From: an uncultured Bacteroidales bacterium
Lineage (GTDB): Bacteria; Bacteroidota; Bacteroidia; Bacteroidales; Porphyromonadaceae
NCBI GenBank assembly: GCA_947290775.1
Contig: CAMYPM010000024.1
Coordinates: 1-23,313 of the forward strand
Direction: 5' to 3'
DNA length: 23,313 nucleotides
Part shown: positions 16,797 through 23,313 of the stretch, piece after piece
How positions within the stretch are numbered: the stretch's first letter is position 1
Layout: each line of letters opens with the position of its first letter
Made by a program: the position numbers and the translations under genes
Notes under the pieces: model-generated
What the model was told of the DNA's origin: nothing
Seen by the model: the letters and a program-made list of their open reading frames with translations, nothing else
Databases searched by the model: none

Positions 16797-18086
16797 TTAT
16801 GCCTTCTGCTTTACTCCATATTTATCAATTAGCTTATAGGCCCTCTTAGCTGCCTCTTCAATTACGCTATCTGCTCCCTCTGCTTTACCTTGTCGCACCA
16901 AAACCTTACCATTTACAATAGTTGTATCTACTACAGATCCATCTGCCGAATAGACAAGGTTAGAAACAAGGTTATGACAAGGCACCATAGTGGGTTTATT
17001 CGCTTTCAACAAGACTATATCTGCCAAAGCCCCCTCCTCTAAGCGACCTCCGTCAATACCCAATATACGGTAACCATCCACCGTAGCTGCATTATAGATA
17101 TCCTCTGCTTTTGTAGCGGTTGGGTCTCCTTGCCAAGCTTTACCTAAAAGAGCAGCCAAACGCATTGCAATAAACATATCCAAATTATTGCTTGAAGAGC
17201 AGCCATCTGTACCTATCCCTACCGGAATACCCATTGAACGCATTTTGTCGAAAAGGAAGTGCGTACCCGAGGCCAATTTCATATTTGAAGCAGGATTGTG
17301 TACAGTTGCAGCTCCGGAGGCAGCTATTACTTCCAATTCACTTTCATCCAAGTGTAGGCTATGCGCCAAAATGAAGTGATTACTTATAGCTCCCAATTTT
17401 TTCAGGTAATGAACCGGCCTCAGACCGTATTGCTCAATAGAATCCTTAATTTCTTTCTCAGTTTCAGAAAGATGTAGATGTACGAGCACTCCTGTTTCGT
17501 CAGCAAACTCTTTACAGAAGCGAAGCTGCTCACCACTTACGGTATAAATAGCATGAGGACCTATGGAATAAACCACTCTGTCGGAGAATCGCTCAAAATC
17601 TTTTAGGTACCGATAGCTATTCTCTCTATCCAACTGGGCACGCTCCTCATTTCCTTGATCAAAGAGTGTATAGCTAACAACGGCACGCATGCCGCTATCC
17701 TCTACTGCTTGGGCAGTGGCTAATGGGAATGAGTACATATCGAGGAAACAAGTAGTCCCGGTCATTGCCATTTCCAAACATGCCAATCGTACTCCCCAAT
17801 AGACGTCTTCCTCCGTTAAATGCGCCTCAACCGGCCAAATATAATTATTCAGCCAATCAAAGAGCGGTAGATCATCGCCATACCCTCGGAATAGGGTCAT
17901 TGCTGCATGCGTATGTAGATTCGCCATACCGGGAACAGCTATTAAACCTCTGCCATCAATTATTTCTGCATTTGGAGCTTCGATAGAAGGCCTCATACAA
18001 GAAATACGATTCCCTTCTATCAGTATATCAGTTTTCTTGCCCGCAGCAAGGACCTGCCTAATTAGTATTGGTTGCATGTGATTCAT
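16797..18086 (-). CDS. Amidohydrolase, MTA/SAH (5'-deoxyadenosine) deaminase family
   Basis: Metal-dependent hydrolase of 429 aa, of the family that deaminates methylthioadenosine, S-adenosylhomocysteine or 5'-deoxyadenosine. The metal ligands are visible: His58 and His60 in NLHTHAAM, His205 in VHLHLSETE, His242 in LAHSLHL and Asp294 in GTDGCSSSNN. The stretch TLFRGYGDDLPLFDWL is typical of MtaD/SsnA-like members. The start at ATG 18086 forms an ATGA overlap with the stop of the upstream M20 gene; TTG 18095 is less likely. Guanine or other aminohydrolase activity is the main alternative. Its place downstream of two SAM-using biotin genes fits removal of adenosyl by-products (inference). Confidence 0.85.
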   Translation of the reverse strand: MNHMQPILIRQVLAAGKKTDILIEGNRISCMRPSIEAPNAEIIDGRGLIAVPGMANLHTHAAMTLFRGYGDDLPLFDWLNNYIWPVEAHLTEEDVYWGVRLACLEMAMTGTTCFLDMYSFPLATAQAVEDSGMRAVVSYTLFDQGNEERAQLDRENSYRYLKDFERFSDRVVYSIGPHAIYTVSGEQLRFCKEFADETGVLVHLHLSETEKEIKDSIEQYGLRPVHYLKKLGAISNHFILAHSLHLDESELEVIAASGAATVHNPASNMKLASGTHFLFDKMRSMGIPVGIGTDGCSSSNNLDMFIAMRLAALLGKAWQGDPTATKAEDIYNAATVDGYRILGIDGGRLEEGALADIVLLKANKPTMVPCHNLVSNLVYSADGSVVDTTIVNGKVLVRQGKAEGADSVIEEAAKRAYKLIDKYGVKQKA

Positions 18087-19444
18087 TTGTAACAATTATA
18101 AAACTCTGCTACCGTCTCTATACCCTTCCAAAATATATCCAAAGGGAAGTTCTCATTTGGAGAATGAATAGCATTAGTAGGGAGTCCAAAACCCATCAAA
18201 ACGCTCTTGAGCCCTAACACACGCTCAAAGGTGGGAATGATGGGAATGCTACCGCCACTCCGCACTGCCAATGGTCTTTTACCAAAAGCCTTCTCGTAAG
18301 CAGCTTCTGCAGCTCTATATGCATCAAGATCAAGCGGACATAGATAGGCCTGACCGCCATGTAACGGTGTAACTTTTATTTTTATATAGGGAGGAGCTAT
18401 ACGTGTAAGATGCTCAGCGACTAGTTTACTAATCTTTTCATGATCCTGATTAGCGACCAATCGCGATGAAAGCTTTGCATACGCTTTAGAGGGCAAGATC
18501 GTTTTGGATCCTTCTCCCATATAACCACCCCATATACCACACACATCAAAGCTAGGACGGCAACTATTACGTTCAAGGGTGTGATATCCCTCTTCACCGT
18601 GTACCGCCTGGATATCCAATTGCTTTTTGTACTCTTCTTCATCAAAAGGAAGCTGAGCTATCATATTCCTTTCTTCTTTTGTCAAAGGAACAACATCGTC
18701 GTAAAAACCGGGGACAGTGATACGTCCCTTGTCATCCACTATGGAAGCAATTAACTTGCAAAGTTCATTGATTGGATTGGCCACTGCACCGCCATAATGC
18801 CCTGAGTGTAGATCATGATTAGGACCGGTTACTTCAACCTCCCAATACGCAAGTCCTCTTAACCCGGCTGTAATAGTGGGAGTATCATGCCCTACCATAC
18901 CGGTATCGGATACAATAATCACATCTGCCTGAAGCATTTCTTTGTGTTCCTTGCAGAATTGCTCCAGATGAGTAGAGCCTATTTCTTCCTCACCCTCAAA
19001 TATGATTTTTACATTGCATTTCACCCATCCCAGAGCGAGGGCTGTCTTAAAGCCAAGTACCTGGATCATCGTTTGTCCCTTATCATCGTCAGCACCCCGA
19101 GCCCAGATATGTTCCTCTCTTACCTCAGGTTCAAATGGAGCACTTTTCCATAGCTCTAAAGGCTCCACAGGCATCACATCGTAATGACCATAAATCAGTA
19201 TTGTTTTCGCTTTCGGATCAATTATTCGCTCCGCATAGACTATCGGATTGCCCGCCGTGGGGAAAACCTCTGCTTTCTGCATACCGCTCTGTAAGAGGTA
19301 ATCACGCCAATGGAGTGCCATTCGCTCCATATCGGGCTTATGCTCACTTTGGGAGCTTATGCTCGGTATGCGCAGTTTGTCAAAAAGATCATTTAGAAAG
19401 ATGTCTTTATTTGCAGCAATATATGCCTTGGGAGTCTTTTCCAT
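18083..19444 (-). CDS. M20 family metallopeptidase (dipeptidase)
   Basis: A 453-aa zinc hydrolase of the M20/M25/M40 family, probably a cytoplasmic dipeptidase that releases amino acids from short peptides. The di-zinc site residues are visible: YGHYDVMP (His and Asp), GADDDKGQ (bridging Asp), FEGEEEIGS (catalytic Glu pair), VSDTGM (Asp) and the late IHSPNENF (His). The sequence HSGHYGGAVANP is typical of the dimerisation-lid region of dipeptidases, as opposed to DapE or ArgE. It has no signal peptide. It begins 74 bases after the bioA stop, the largest gap in the minus-strand run, and couples to the deaminase gene through ATGA. The exact substrate cannot be read from the sequence. Confidence 0.9.
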   Translation of the reverse strand: MEKTPKAYIAANKDIFLNDLFDKLRIPSISSQSEHKPDMERMALHWRDYLLQSGMQKAEVFPTAGNPIVYAERIIDPKAKTILIYGHYDVMPVEPLELWKSAPFEPEVREEHIWARGADDDKGQTMIQVLGFKTALALGWVKCNVKIIFEGEEEIGSTHLEQFCKEHKEMLQADVIIVSDTGMVGHDTPTITAGLRGLAYWEVEVTGPNHDLHSGHYGGAVANPINELCKLIASIVDDKGRITVPGFYDDVVPLTKEERNMIAQLPFDEEEYKKQLDIQAVHGEEGYHTLERNSCRPSFDVCGIWGGYMGEGSKTILPSKAYAKLSSRLVANQDHEKISKLVAEHLTRIAPPYIKIKVTPLHGGQAYLCPLDLDAYRAAEAAYEKAFGKRPLAVRSGGSIPIIPTFERVLGLKSVLMGFGLPTNAIHSPNENFPLDIFWKGIETVAEFYNCYK

Positions 19445-19518
19445 ATCTATGTCGTACTAATTTTATTCTTGTGGGTAAAGATAACCCAATTTGTACAAAA
19501 GGCTATCTATTTCCATTT

Positions 19519-20796
19519 TTATTTGATTACTTCCAGTAGTGCATTTGTCAGCCTGCTTAGCTCATCGGGTTTAATGATATAGGGAGGCATGATATAACAC
19601 AGATGTCCAAAAGGACGTATCCACACTCCTCTACGAACAAATTCTTGCTGTAGACAAGCCATATTGACTGCCTCCTTCATTTCGACTACCCCAATAGCAC
19701 CTAACACACGTACTTCCTTTACGGAGTCATCTTCAGCAGCCGGTGCCAGCTCACGCCTTAACTGCACCTCAATGGCACTGATTCTATCCTGCCATGGGCT
19801 CTCTAAGAGCATTCTACAGCTTTCTAAAGCGACGGCACAAGCAAGCGGATTGCCCATAAAAGTAGGACCATGCATAAAGCATCCCGCTTCACCTCTGCAA
19901 ATAGTGGTAGCTATTCTTTCTTGAGTTACTGTGGCAGCTAAGGTCATGTAACCACCGGTAAGTGCTTTACCAATACACATTATGTCGGGAGAAACACCAA
20001 CCCGTTCTGTAGCAAAGAGAGTGCCCTGGCGCCCAAATCCGGTTGCTATCTCATCAAATATAACTAATGCACCGGCTTCATGTGCCATACGAATAGCTCT
20101 TCGCAACCACTCGGGGTTATAGAAATACATTCCCCCGGCCCCCTGCACTACCGGCTCAAGTATAAGTGCTGCAATGCTCTCTCCATGAGTAGCCAATAAT
20201 TGGCGTAAAGGCTCCATATCCTCCTCAACAAACGTCTCTCCAAAGCGACTCCGGGGACGAGGGAGGAAGTATTGTATGGGCAGCGTACCACTAAAGATAC
20301 TATGCATACCGGTCACCGGATCACAAACGCTCATCGCATGCCATGTATCCCCATGGTAACCTCCGTTGATAGTAGCAAAATGTCTTCTCTTATGTTGTCC
20401 CAATGACTCTTGGTACTGGAGTGCCATTTTAAGTGCCACTTCTACCGATACCGACCCACTATCAGCATAAAACAACTTATCCATACCAGCGGGAAGTATG
20501 CTCAGTAGGAGCTCCGCCAGCTCAACTGCAGGGCGATGTGTGAAGCCACCAAACATCACATGGCTCATCGCATCTAACTGTTTTTGCGCAGCTGCATTGA
20601 GCCGTGGGTGATTGTAACCGTGAATAGCTGCCCACCAAGAACTCATACCATCAATGAGAGCTGTTCCATCTTCCAAATAAATGTAAACTCCCTCGGCACG
20701 AGCGACCGGGAAAGTGGGAAGAGGATCTATCGTTGAGGTATAGGGATGCCACAGATGCGCTCTGTCAAAGTCTAGTAGGTCTTTTATCCTATTCAT
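19519..20796 (-). CDS. bioA: Adenosylmethionine-8-amino-7-oxononanoate aminotransferase
   Basis: PLP enzyme that converts KAPA to DAPA in biotin synthesis, using S-adenosylmethionine as amino donor. The 425-aa protein opens with LWHPYTS and has [13 protein letters not shown] (53-64), both BioA-specific compared with other class III aminotransferases. Asp248 in [12 protein letters not shown] binds the pyridine nitrogen, Lys277 in GKALTGG holds PLP, and [11 protein letters not shown] follows. Its ATG lies inside the end of bioB (8-base overlap), so the two are co-translated. None of bioF, bioD, bioC or bioH is adjacent in this window. Confidence 0.96.
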   Translation of the reverse strand: MNRIKDLLDFDRAHLWHPYTSTIDPLPTFPVARAEGVYIYLEDGTALIDGMSSWWAAIHGYNHPRLNAAAQKQLDAMSHVMFGGFTHRPAVELAELLLSILPAGMDKLFYADSGSVSVEVALKMALQYQESLGQHKRRHFATINGGYHGDTWHAMSVCDPVTGMHSIFSGTLPIQYFLPRPRSRFGETFVEEDMEPLRQLLATHGESIAALILEPVVQGAGGMYFYNPEWLRRAIRMAHEAGALVIFDEIATGFGRQGTLFATERVGVSPDIMCIGKALTGGYMTLAATVTQERIATTICRGEAGCFMHGPTFMGNPLACAVALESCRMLLESPWQDRISAIEVQLRRELAPAAEDDSVKEVRVLGAIGVVEMKEAVNMACLQQEFVRRGVWIRPFGHLCYIMPPYIIKPDELSRLTNALLEVIK

Positions 20797-21829
20797 CTTT
20801 TATTATCTCCCAATCAGTGTTTTTCTTTGTTGTGTAACCCATCTCTTTGATTAGTGCCATATCTTCTTCGCATCGTGCTCCCACAGTGGTAAGCATATCA
20901 CCTGTAATGGCCGAATTAATTGCTATATACATAGCCTTGCGAACCGTAGAAATAGGTAAAAGATCCCGTCCTCCACTAAAACGCAAATAAGCTGTCGGGT
21001 TGATAAAACGGAAAAGAGCAACCGTTGTCAAATACTCCTCCTCACTAAGGTGCGAAGTCTTTTCCAATGGGGTGCCCGGTATAGGATGTAATACATTGAT
21101 AGGTATCGATTGCACACCTAAAGAACGCAAAAAGAAAGCGAACTCAATTCTTTGCTCTTGAGTTTCGCCCATTCCTATAATTCCCCCCGAACAAATACGC
21201 ATTCCTTGTCGTCGCGCTGCTTCTATGGTAGCTACTTTCTCCTCCTGCTTATGGGTGCTACACATCTTTAGAAAGTAGGATGGAGCCGTTTCCATATTAC
21301 AGTGATACGTAGTTACTCCCGCTTCATGCAGTTGGCGTAGATTTTCCTCAGTAAGCAACCCTAAAGATGCACAACAGTGTACATCACAGGCCTCTCTGAT
21401 TGCTTTGAAAGTAGCTACTATCTTTTCCATCTCTTTCCTAGATTGAGAGCGTCCACTCGCCACCAACGAAAAGCGATTCACACCCTGCTTGCGATTATAA
21501 ATGGCTTGGGCTACAGATTCCTCTACCGGCAACACAGGATATATTCCGGCTCCGGTCGTATAATGTCTGCTTTGAGCACACCAACGGCAGTCCTCGGGAC
21601 AATTGCCACTCTTCACATTGATGATAGAGCATGTATCAAACCCATTACCCATCAGGGTATGTGTAAGGCGATGTGCACCCTCGTATAAGGGCTCTTTATC
21701 ATCTAATTGAGAGAGACTTAATGCCTCTGCTTCAGTGATAACATGCTCTCCACTAATAATACCATCGACTAATGCGCTTATGGCTACTTCTGTCGGGACT
21801 TTTTCATTTGTTAGATTTTGTCCGTTCAT
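20789..21829 (-). CDS. bioB: Biotin synthase
   Basis: Radical SAM enzyme that inserts sulfur into dethiobiotin, the last step of biotin synthesis. Cys77, Cys81 and Cys84 in NCPEDCRWC bind the 4Fe-4S cluster. [22 protein letters not shown] and RFSGGRD are the further segments expected for the 2Fe-2S cluster and substrate pocket. The length of 346 aa is normal. It is the first gene of an eight-gene minus-strand run. A TAACTTTG promoter box lies only 4 bases before the ATG at 21829, and no other in-frame start is available before residue 60, which implies a very short or absent 5' leader. Confidence 0.96.
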   Translation of the reverse strand: MNGQNLTNEKVPTEVAISALVDGIISGEHVITEAEALSLSQLDDKEPLYEGAHRLTHTLMGNGFDTCSIINVKSGNCPEDCRWCAQSRHYTTGAGIYPVLPVEESVAQAIYNRKQGVNRFSLVASGRSQSRKEMEKIVATFKAIREACDVHCCASLGLLTEENLRQLHEAGVTTYHCNMETAPSYFLKMCSTHKQEEKVATIEAARRQGMRICSGGIIGMGETQEQRIEFAFFLRSLGVQSIPINVLHPIPGTPLEKTSHLSEEEYLTTVALFRFINPTAYLRFSGGRDLLPISTVRKAMYIAINSAITGDMLTTVGARCEEDMALIKEMGYTTKKNTDWEIIKDE

Positions 21830-21833
21830 AGCA

Positions 21834-21841
21834 CAAAGTTA
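21834..21841 (-). promoter_or_regulatory. Bacteroidota -7 promoter box for bioB operon
   Basis: Read on the minus strand this is TAACTTTG, a full match to the Bacteroidota -7 consensus TAnnTTTG. The expected -33 element is weak: GTGT lies at the right distance, and TTTTC sits about 6 bases too close. Only four bases separate the box from the bioB ATG, so transcription would start at or within a few bases of the start codon. Confidence 0.6.
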
Positions 21842-21902
21842 CGCTTTCGCATGGGAAAATACACTTTGCTACTGAACTATTCGAAGGGATCTATCTACCA
21901 CA

Positions 21903-21939
21903 GAAAAAAAATACAGATCTCTCCATGAAAAGATCTGTA
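21903..21939 (-). terminator. Minus-strand intrinsic terminator upstream of bioB
   Basis: On the minus strand, TACAGATCT (21939-21931) pairs with AGATCTGTA (21920-21912) around a 10-base loop. A run of eight T follows directly (21911-21904). It would stop leftward transcription arriving from the right before it reaches bioB. No convincing minus-strand gene precedes it, so it either insulates bioB, ends an unannotated small RNA, or is a repeat element that only resembles a terminator. Confidence 0.7.
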
Positions 21940-21944
21940 CCTAT
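21928..21944 (-). repeat. 17-bp dispersed repeat, copy 2
   Basis: The minus strand reads ATAGGTACAGATCTTTT, identical to 1613-1629 on the plus strand. It forms the first arm of the hairpin described at 21903-21939. The two copies lie in the two largest gaps of the window. Confidence 0.6.
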
Positions 21945-21973
21945 CATTTAATTCATCCTAACTATTTAAGTGG

Positions 21974-21981
21974 TATCTTTG
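21974..21981 (+). promoter_or_regulatory. TATCTTTG box, possible promoter or recombination core
   Basis: TATCTTTG fits the -7 consensus TAnnTTTG, but no good -33 element lies 19-21 bases upstream. With its flanks it reads GTATCTTTGC, which also fits the GTANNTTTGC core I recall for CTnDOT-type integrase target sites. Sequence alone cannot decide between these readings. Confidence 0.35.
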
Positions 21982-22249
21982 CGACCCTGCATAACATTCT
22001 GTAACACACTATTATAAGTGTGTATAGTCGCTTTATTTCTTTCAAAGAAACACAAACACGCAACAATCTAACTATAGAAACACGCAATACCAAAGACAAA
22101 ATACGCACGTATTGACAATTTACCAAAAACACGTAAAAATACCTCGTGCATGTTCTGAGGTGCGGGGTGAGGTTTAATGTATTGGCTGTCAGTAAATAAA
22201 ACACCGCCCCCCAAAAATATTTATAAATCGGTCGTAAGTGGTTGAGTGC

Positions 22250-22279
22250 TTGTTATTTACAAATTAATTACTACCTTTG
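22250..22279 (+). promoter_or_regulatory. Promoter for the gene at 22344
   Basis: TTG at 22250-22252 (-33) and TACCTTTG at 22272-22279 (-7, full consensus match) are separated by 19 bases, the spacing usual for Bacteroidota promoters. Transcription should start around 22285, leaving a leader of roughly 60 AT-rich bases. Confidence 0.8.
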
Positions 22280-22343
22280 TGATGTGATTGAAAGAGGGCA
22301 ACAAAAGCAATAAAGTATAACAAATAAACAATTAGTAAACGTT

Positions 22344-23144
22344 ATGAAAGAATCAACTAAAACAGCTACCAAAGTAGCAAAGAATGAAACAAAGGCAACG
22401 GCAAAGGCAACTGAAACAGCCACTGCAAAGAATCAAGTAAAAGAAGTAAAAGAATTAAAGGAGGACAAAGCAATGCAAGAAGTAAAAGAAATGGAAGAAA
22501 ATGTAACTGCAACAACTGAAACAACAACAAGTAAAACAAGTAAGGAGGTAAAGGAAATGAAAGACACAAAGACTTTAGAACAAAAGCTACAAGAGTTAGA
22601 AGATGCAAAGAAGGCACTAAAAGAACAACTAAACGAACAAAAAAGAGCTGAAAGATTAGAAGCACAAGTAAAAGATAAGGTGGCAAATCTTTTGGAAAGA
22701 TTTGCACGAATAGGAGTACAACTTGTCGCAAACGCTGATGCTATCTACAAAGGTGCTGATGAAGACAACTCAGAGTTGCATTACATTTCACTGAAGCTCA
22801 ATGATTGTATGGTAGATTTAGTACCTGTGTTTGCACGCTATGAAATTGATTTGGATGAATTAAGACTCAATGTAAAACCTTTGGCAACTGCAAAGACTGA
22901 AAGGACACAACGACCGCACCGCACACTTTCAGAATTAGGGGTAAAAGACGGTGCAACGGTTGTACATATCTCTTCAGGTAATGAGTATATAGTAAGTAAT
23001 GATAAGATACTATACAACGACAAAGAAACATCATTATCAAAGGTAGCAAGTATTCTCAAGAACGGACAAAGTCGGTCGGGGTTCAGAGATTTCAGATTGA
23101 AAGACTGTTCAGAATGTTTGGCGGATATGCCGTCTATCATGTAG
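22344..23144 (+). CDS. Unrecognised Lys/Glu/Thr-rich protein, accessory-type
   Basis: I do not recognise this 266-aa protein. Residues 1-75 are low-complexity and probably disordered, rich in Lys, Thr, Ala and Glu, with three near repeats of EVKEMK/EVKELK. Residues about 75-110 (LEQKLQELEDAKKALKEQLNEQ) look like a coiled coil, followed by a helical part to about 180. The C-terminal ~70 residues (from LSELGVKDGATVVHISSGNE) recall small beta/alpha domains such as DUF4357 or RAMA found in DNA-modification and mobile-element proteins; that likeness is weak and by eye only. It has no signal peptide. The gene is AT-rich (one sampled line 33% G+C, another 42%) and heavy in AAA and ACA codons, unlike its neighbours. 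It has its own promoter and terminator, and its gene neighbours to the right lie outside the window. Confidence 0.75.
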   Translation: MKESTKTATKVAKNETKATAKATETATAKNQVKEVKELKEDKAMQEVKEMEENVTATTETTTSKTSKEVKEMKDTKTLEQKLQELEDAKKALKEQLNEQKRAERLEAQVKDKVANLLERFARIGVQLVANADAIYKGADEDNSELHYISLKLNDCMVDLVPVFARYEIDLDELRLNVKPLATAKTERTQRPHRTLSELGVKDGATVVHISSGNEYIVSNDKILYNDKETSLSKVASILKNGQSRSGFRDFRLKDCSECLADMPSIM

Positions 23145-23168
23145 GTAGTATTAGTAGGTAGTATTTAT

Positions 23169-23210
23169 AAAGGGGGTTATTTAATAGCCCCCTTTATTGT
23201 TGTATTTAGT
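23169..23210 (+). terminator. Rho-independent terminator after the 22344 gene
   Basis: AAAGGGGGTTAT (23169-23180) pairs with ATAGCCCCCTTT (23184-23195) over 12 bp with one G-U wobble and a 3-base loop. A moderately T-rich tail (ATTGTTGTATTTAG) follows. It lies 25 bases after the stop codon. Confidence 0.85.
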
Positions 23211-23220
23211 TTCTCCGGAA

Positions 23221-23253
23221 GGGTTAAGGGGTTAAGGGGTTACCCGCTTAACC
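23221..23253. repeat. GGGTTAAG tandem repeat with inverted partner
   Basis: GGGTTAAG occurs at 23221-23228 and 23229-23236, and GGGTTA again at 23237-23242, an exact 8-base period. CTTAACC at 23247-23253 is the inverse of GGTTAAG (23230-23236), giving a 7-bp stem with a 10-base loop that is followed by a T-rich stretch. GGTTACCC also recurs further right as GGTTACCCTTTG. It could be a second terminator, an iteron-like array or part of a transfer or recombination site; the window ends 60 bases later. Confidence 0.6.
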
Positions 23254-23313
23254 TTTGTTTTTTGTCTTTTATTGTATTTGTGGGTGCTTTGGTTACCCTT
23301 TGCCGGGGTTGTG

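Larger units (their letters stand above)
21842..22249. other. Divergent intergenic region rich in small inverted repeats
   Basis: No convincing gene lies here. Besides the hairpin at 21903-21939 it holds GTATCTTTGC at 21973-21982, an inverted repeat ACACACT/AGTGTGT at 22004-22023, TTTCTTT-C-AAAGAAA at 22036-22050, a direct repeat AAACACGCAA at 22054-22063 and 22078-22087, AATACG-CA-CGTATT at 22100-22113, and ACCTC/GAGGT at 22141-22161. An 80-codon minus-strand frame from a GTG (22204-21962) crosses all of these and shows no family resemblance. The cluster suggests protein-binding sites, a structured RNA, or the end of an integrated element. Confidence 0.55.

Noticed and set aside
21962..22204. 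80-codon minus-strand frame from GTG, ending 23 bases before the minus-strand terminator
   Set aside because: Tempting because of the terminator, but its start is GTG with no suitable ribosome site, composition is odd (Arg, Leu, Cys, Tyr rich), and it crosses all the palindromes of the region. A non-coding transcript is the better idea.
22177..22245. 22-codon plus-strand frame (begins MYWLSV) before the accessory gene
   Set aside because: Ends before the consensus promoter at 22250-22279, has no supported promoter or ribosome site, and is short enough to be chance.
22366..22731. 121-codon leucine-rich minus-strand frame opposite the accessory gene
   Set aside because: An artefact of the Lys/Glu/Thr-rich low-complexity sense codons read in reverse; no start context or membrane-protein logic.
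23221..23242. Telomere-like repeat (GGGTTA)
   Set aside because: Only two full 8-base units and one partial; nothing suggests a linear replicon or eukaryotic DNA.

Overview
The window comes from a Bacteroidota chromosome, most likely Porphyromonas or a close relative. Four things point there: the gene order porQ-cmk-ispH, which I recall from Porphyromonas gingivalis; a type IX secretion (T9SS) component; promoter boxes of the Bacteroidota form TAnnTTTG instead of sigma-70 boxes; and gyrase and outer-membrane proteins of Bacteroidota type. No rRNA, tRNA, CRISPR array or transposase is visible.

Layout. (1) 6-1511, + strand: histidine ammonia-lyase, closed by a strong terminator at 1541-1576. 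(2) 1577-1917: AT-rich non-coding gap with three 22-bp tandem repeats and one copy of a 17-bp repeat that recurs upstream of bioB. (3) 1934-6484, +: gyrA, a secreted TPR protein and a small outer-membrane beta-barrel, closed by a terminator at 6512-6560. (4) 6585-12783, +: a tightly packed seven-gene run of flavodoxin-fold quinone reductase, FtsE-type ATPase, aspartokinase, MenA, PorQ, CMP kinase and IspH. (5) 21829-12914, - strand: eight genes in one direction with short gaps or overlaps: bioB, bioA, M20 peptidase, MTA/SAH-type deaminase, BspA-like LRR protein, then wbpE, wbpD and wbpB type sugar-nucleotide genes. (6) 21830-22343: complex divergent intergenic region with a minus-strand intrinsic terminator, promoter boxes, several small inverted repeats and a GTATCTTTGC motif. 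(7) 22344-23144, +: an unrecognised AT-rich Lys/Glu/Thr-rich gene with its own promoter and terminator. It looks like accessory DNA and is followed by GGGTTAAG repeats at the window end.

How the genes may work together. PorQ belongs to the T9SS, which exports proteins carrying a C-terminal sorting domain and, in P. gingivalis, attaches them to a surface glycolipid through a sugar made by the Wbp/Vim pathway. Here three Wbp-type enzymes (dehydrogenase, aminotransferase, acetyltransferase) share an operon with an LRR protein whose C-terminus resembles a T9SS sorting domain, and that operon converges on the one carrying porQ. Separately, the biotin genes bioB and bioA, both S-adenosylmethionine users, are followed by a deaminase family known to act on methylthioadenosine, S-adenosylhomocysteine and, in some members, 5'-deoxyadenosine, which suggests by-product removal. 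The least explained part is the right end, from about 21900 onward.
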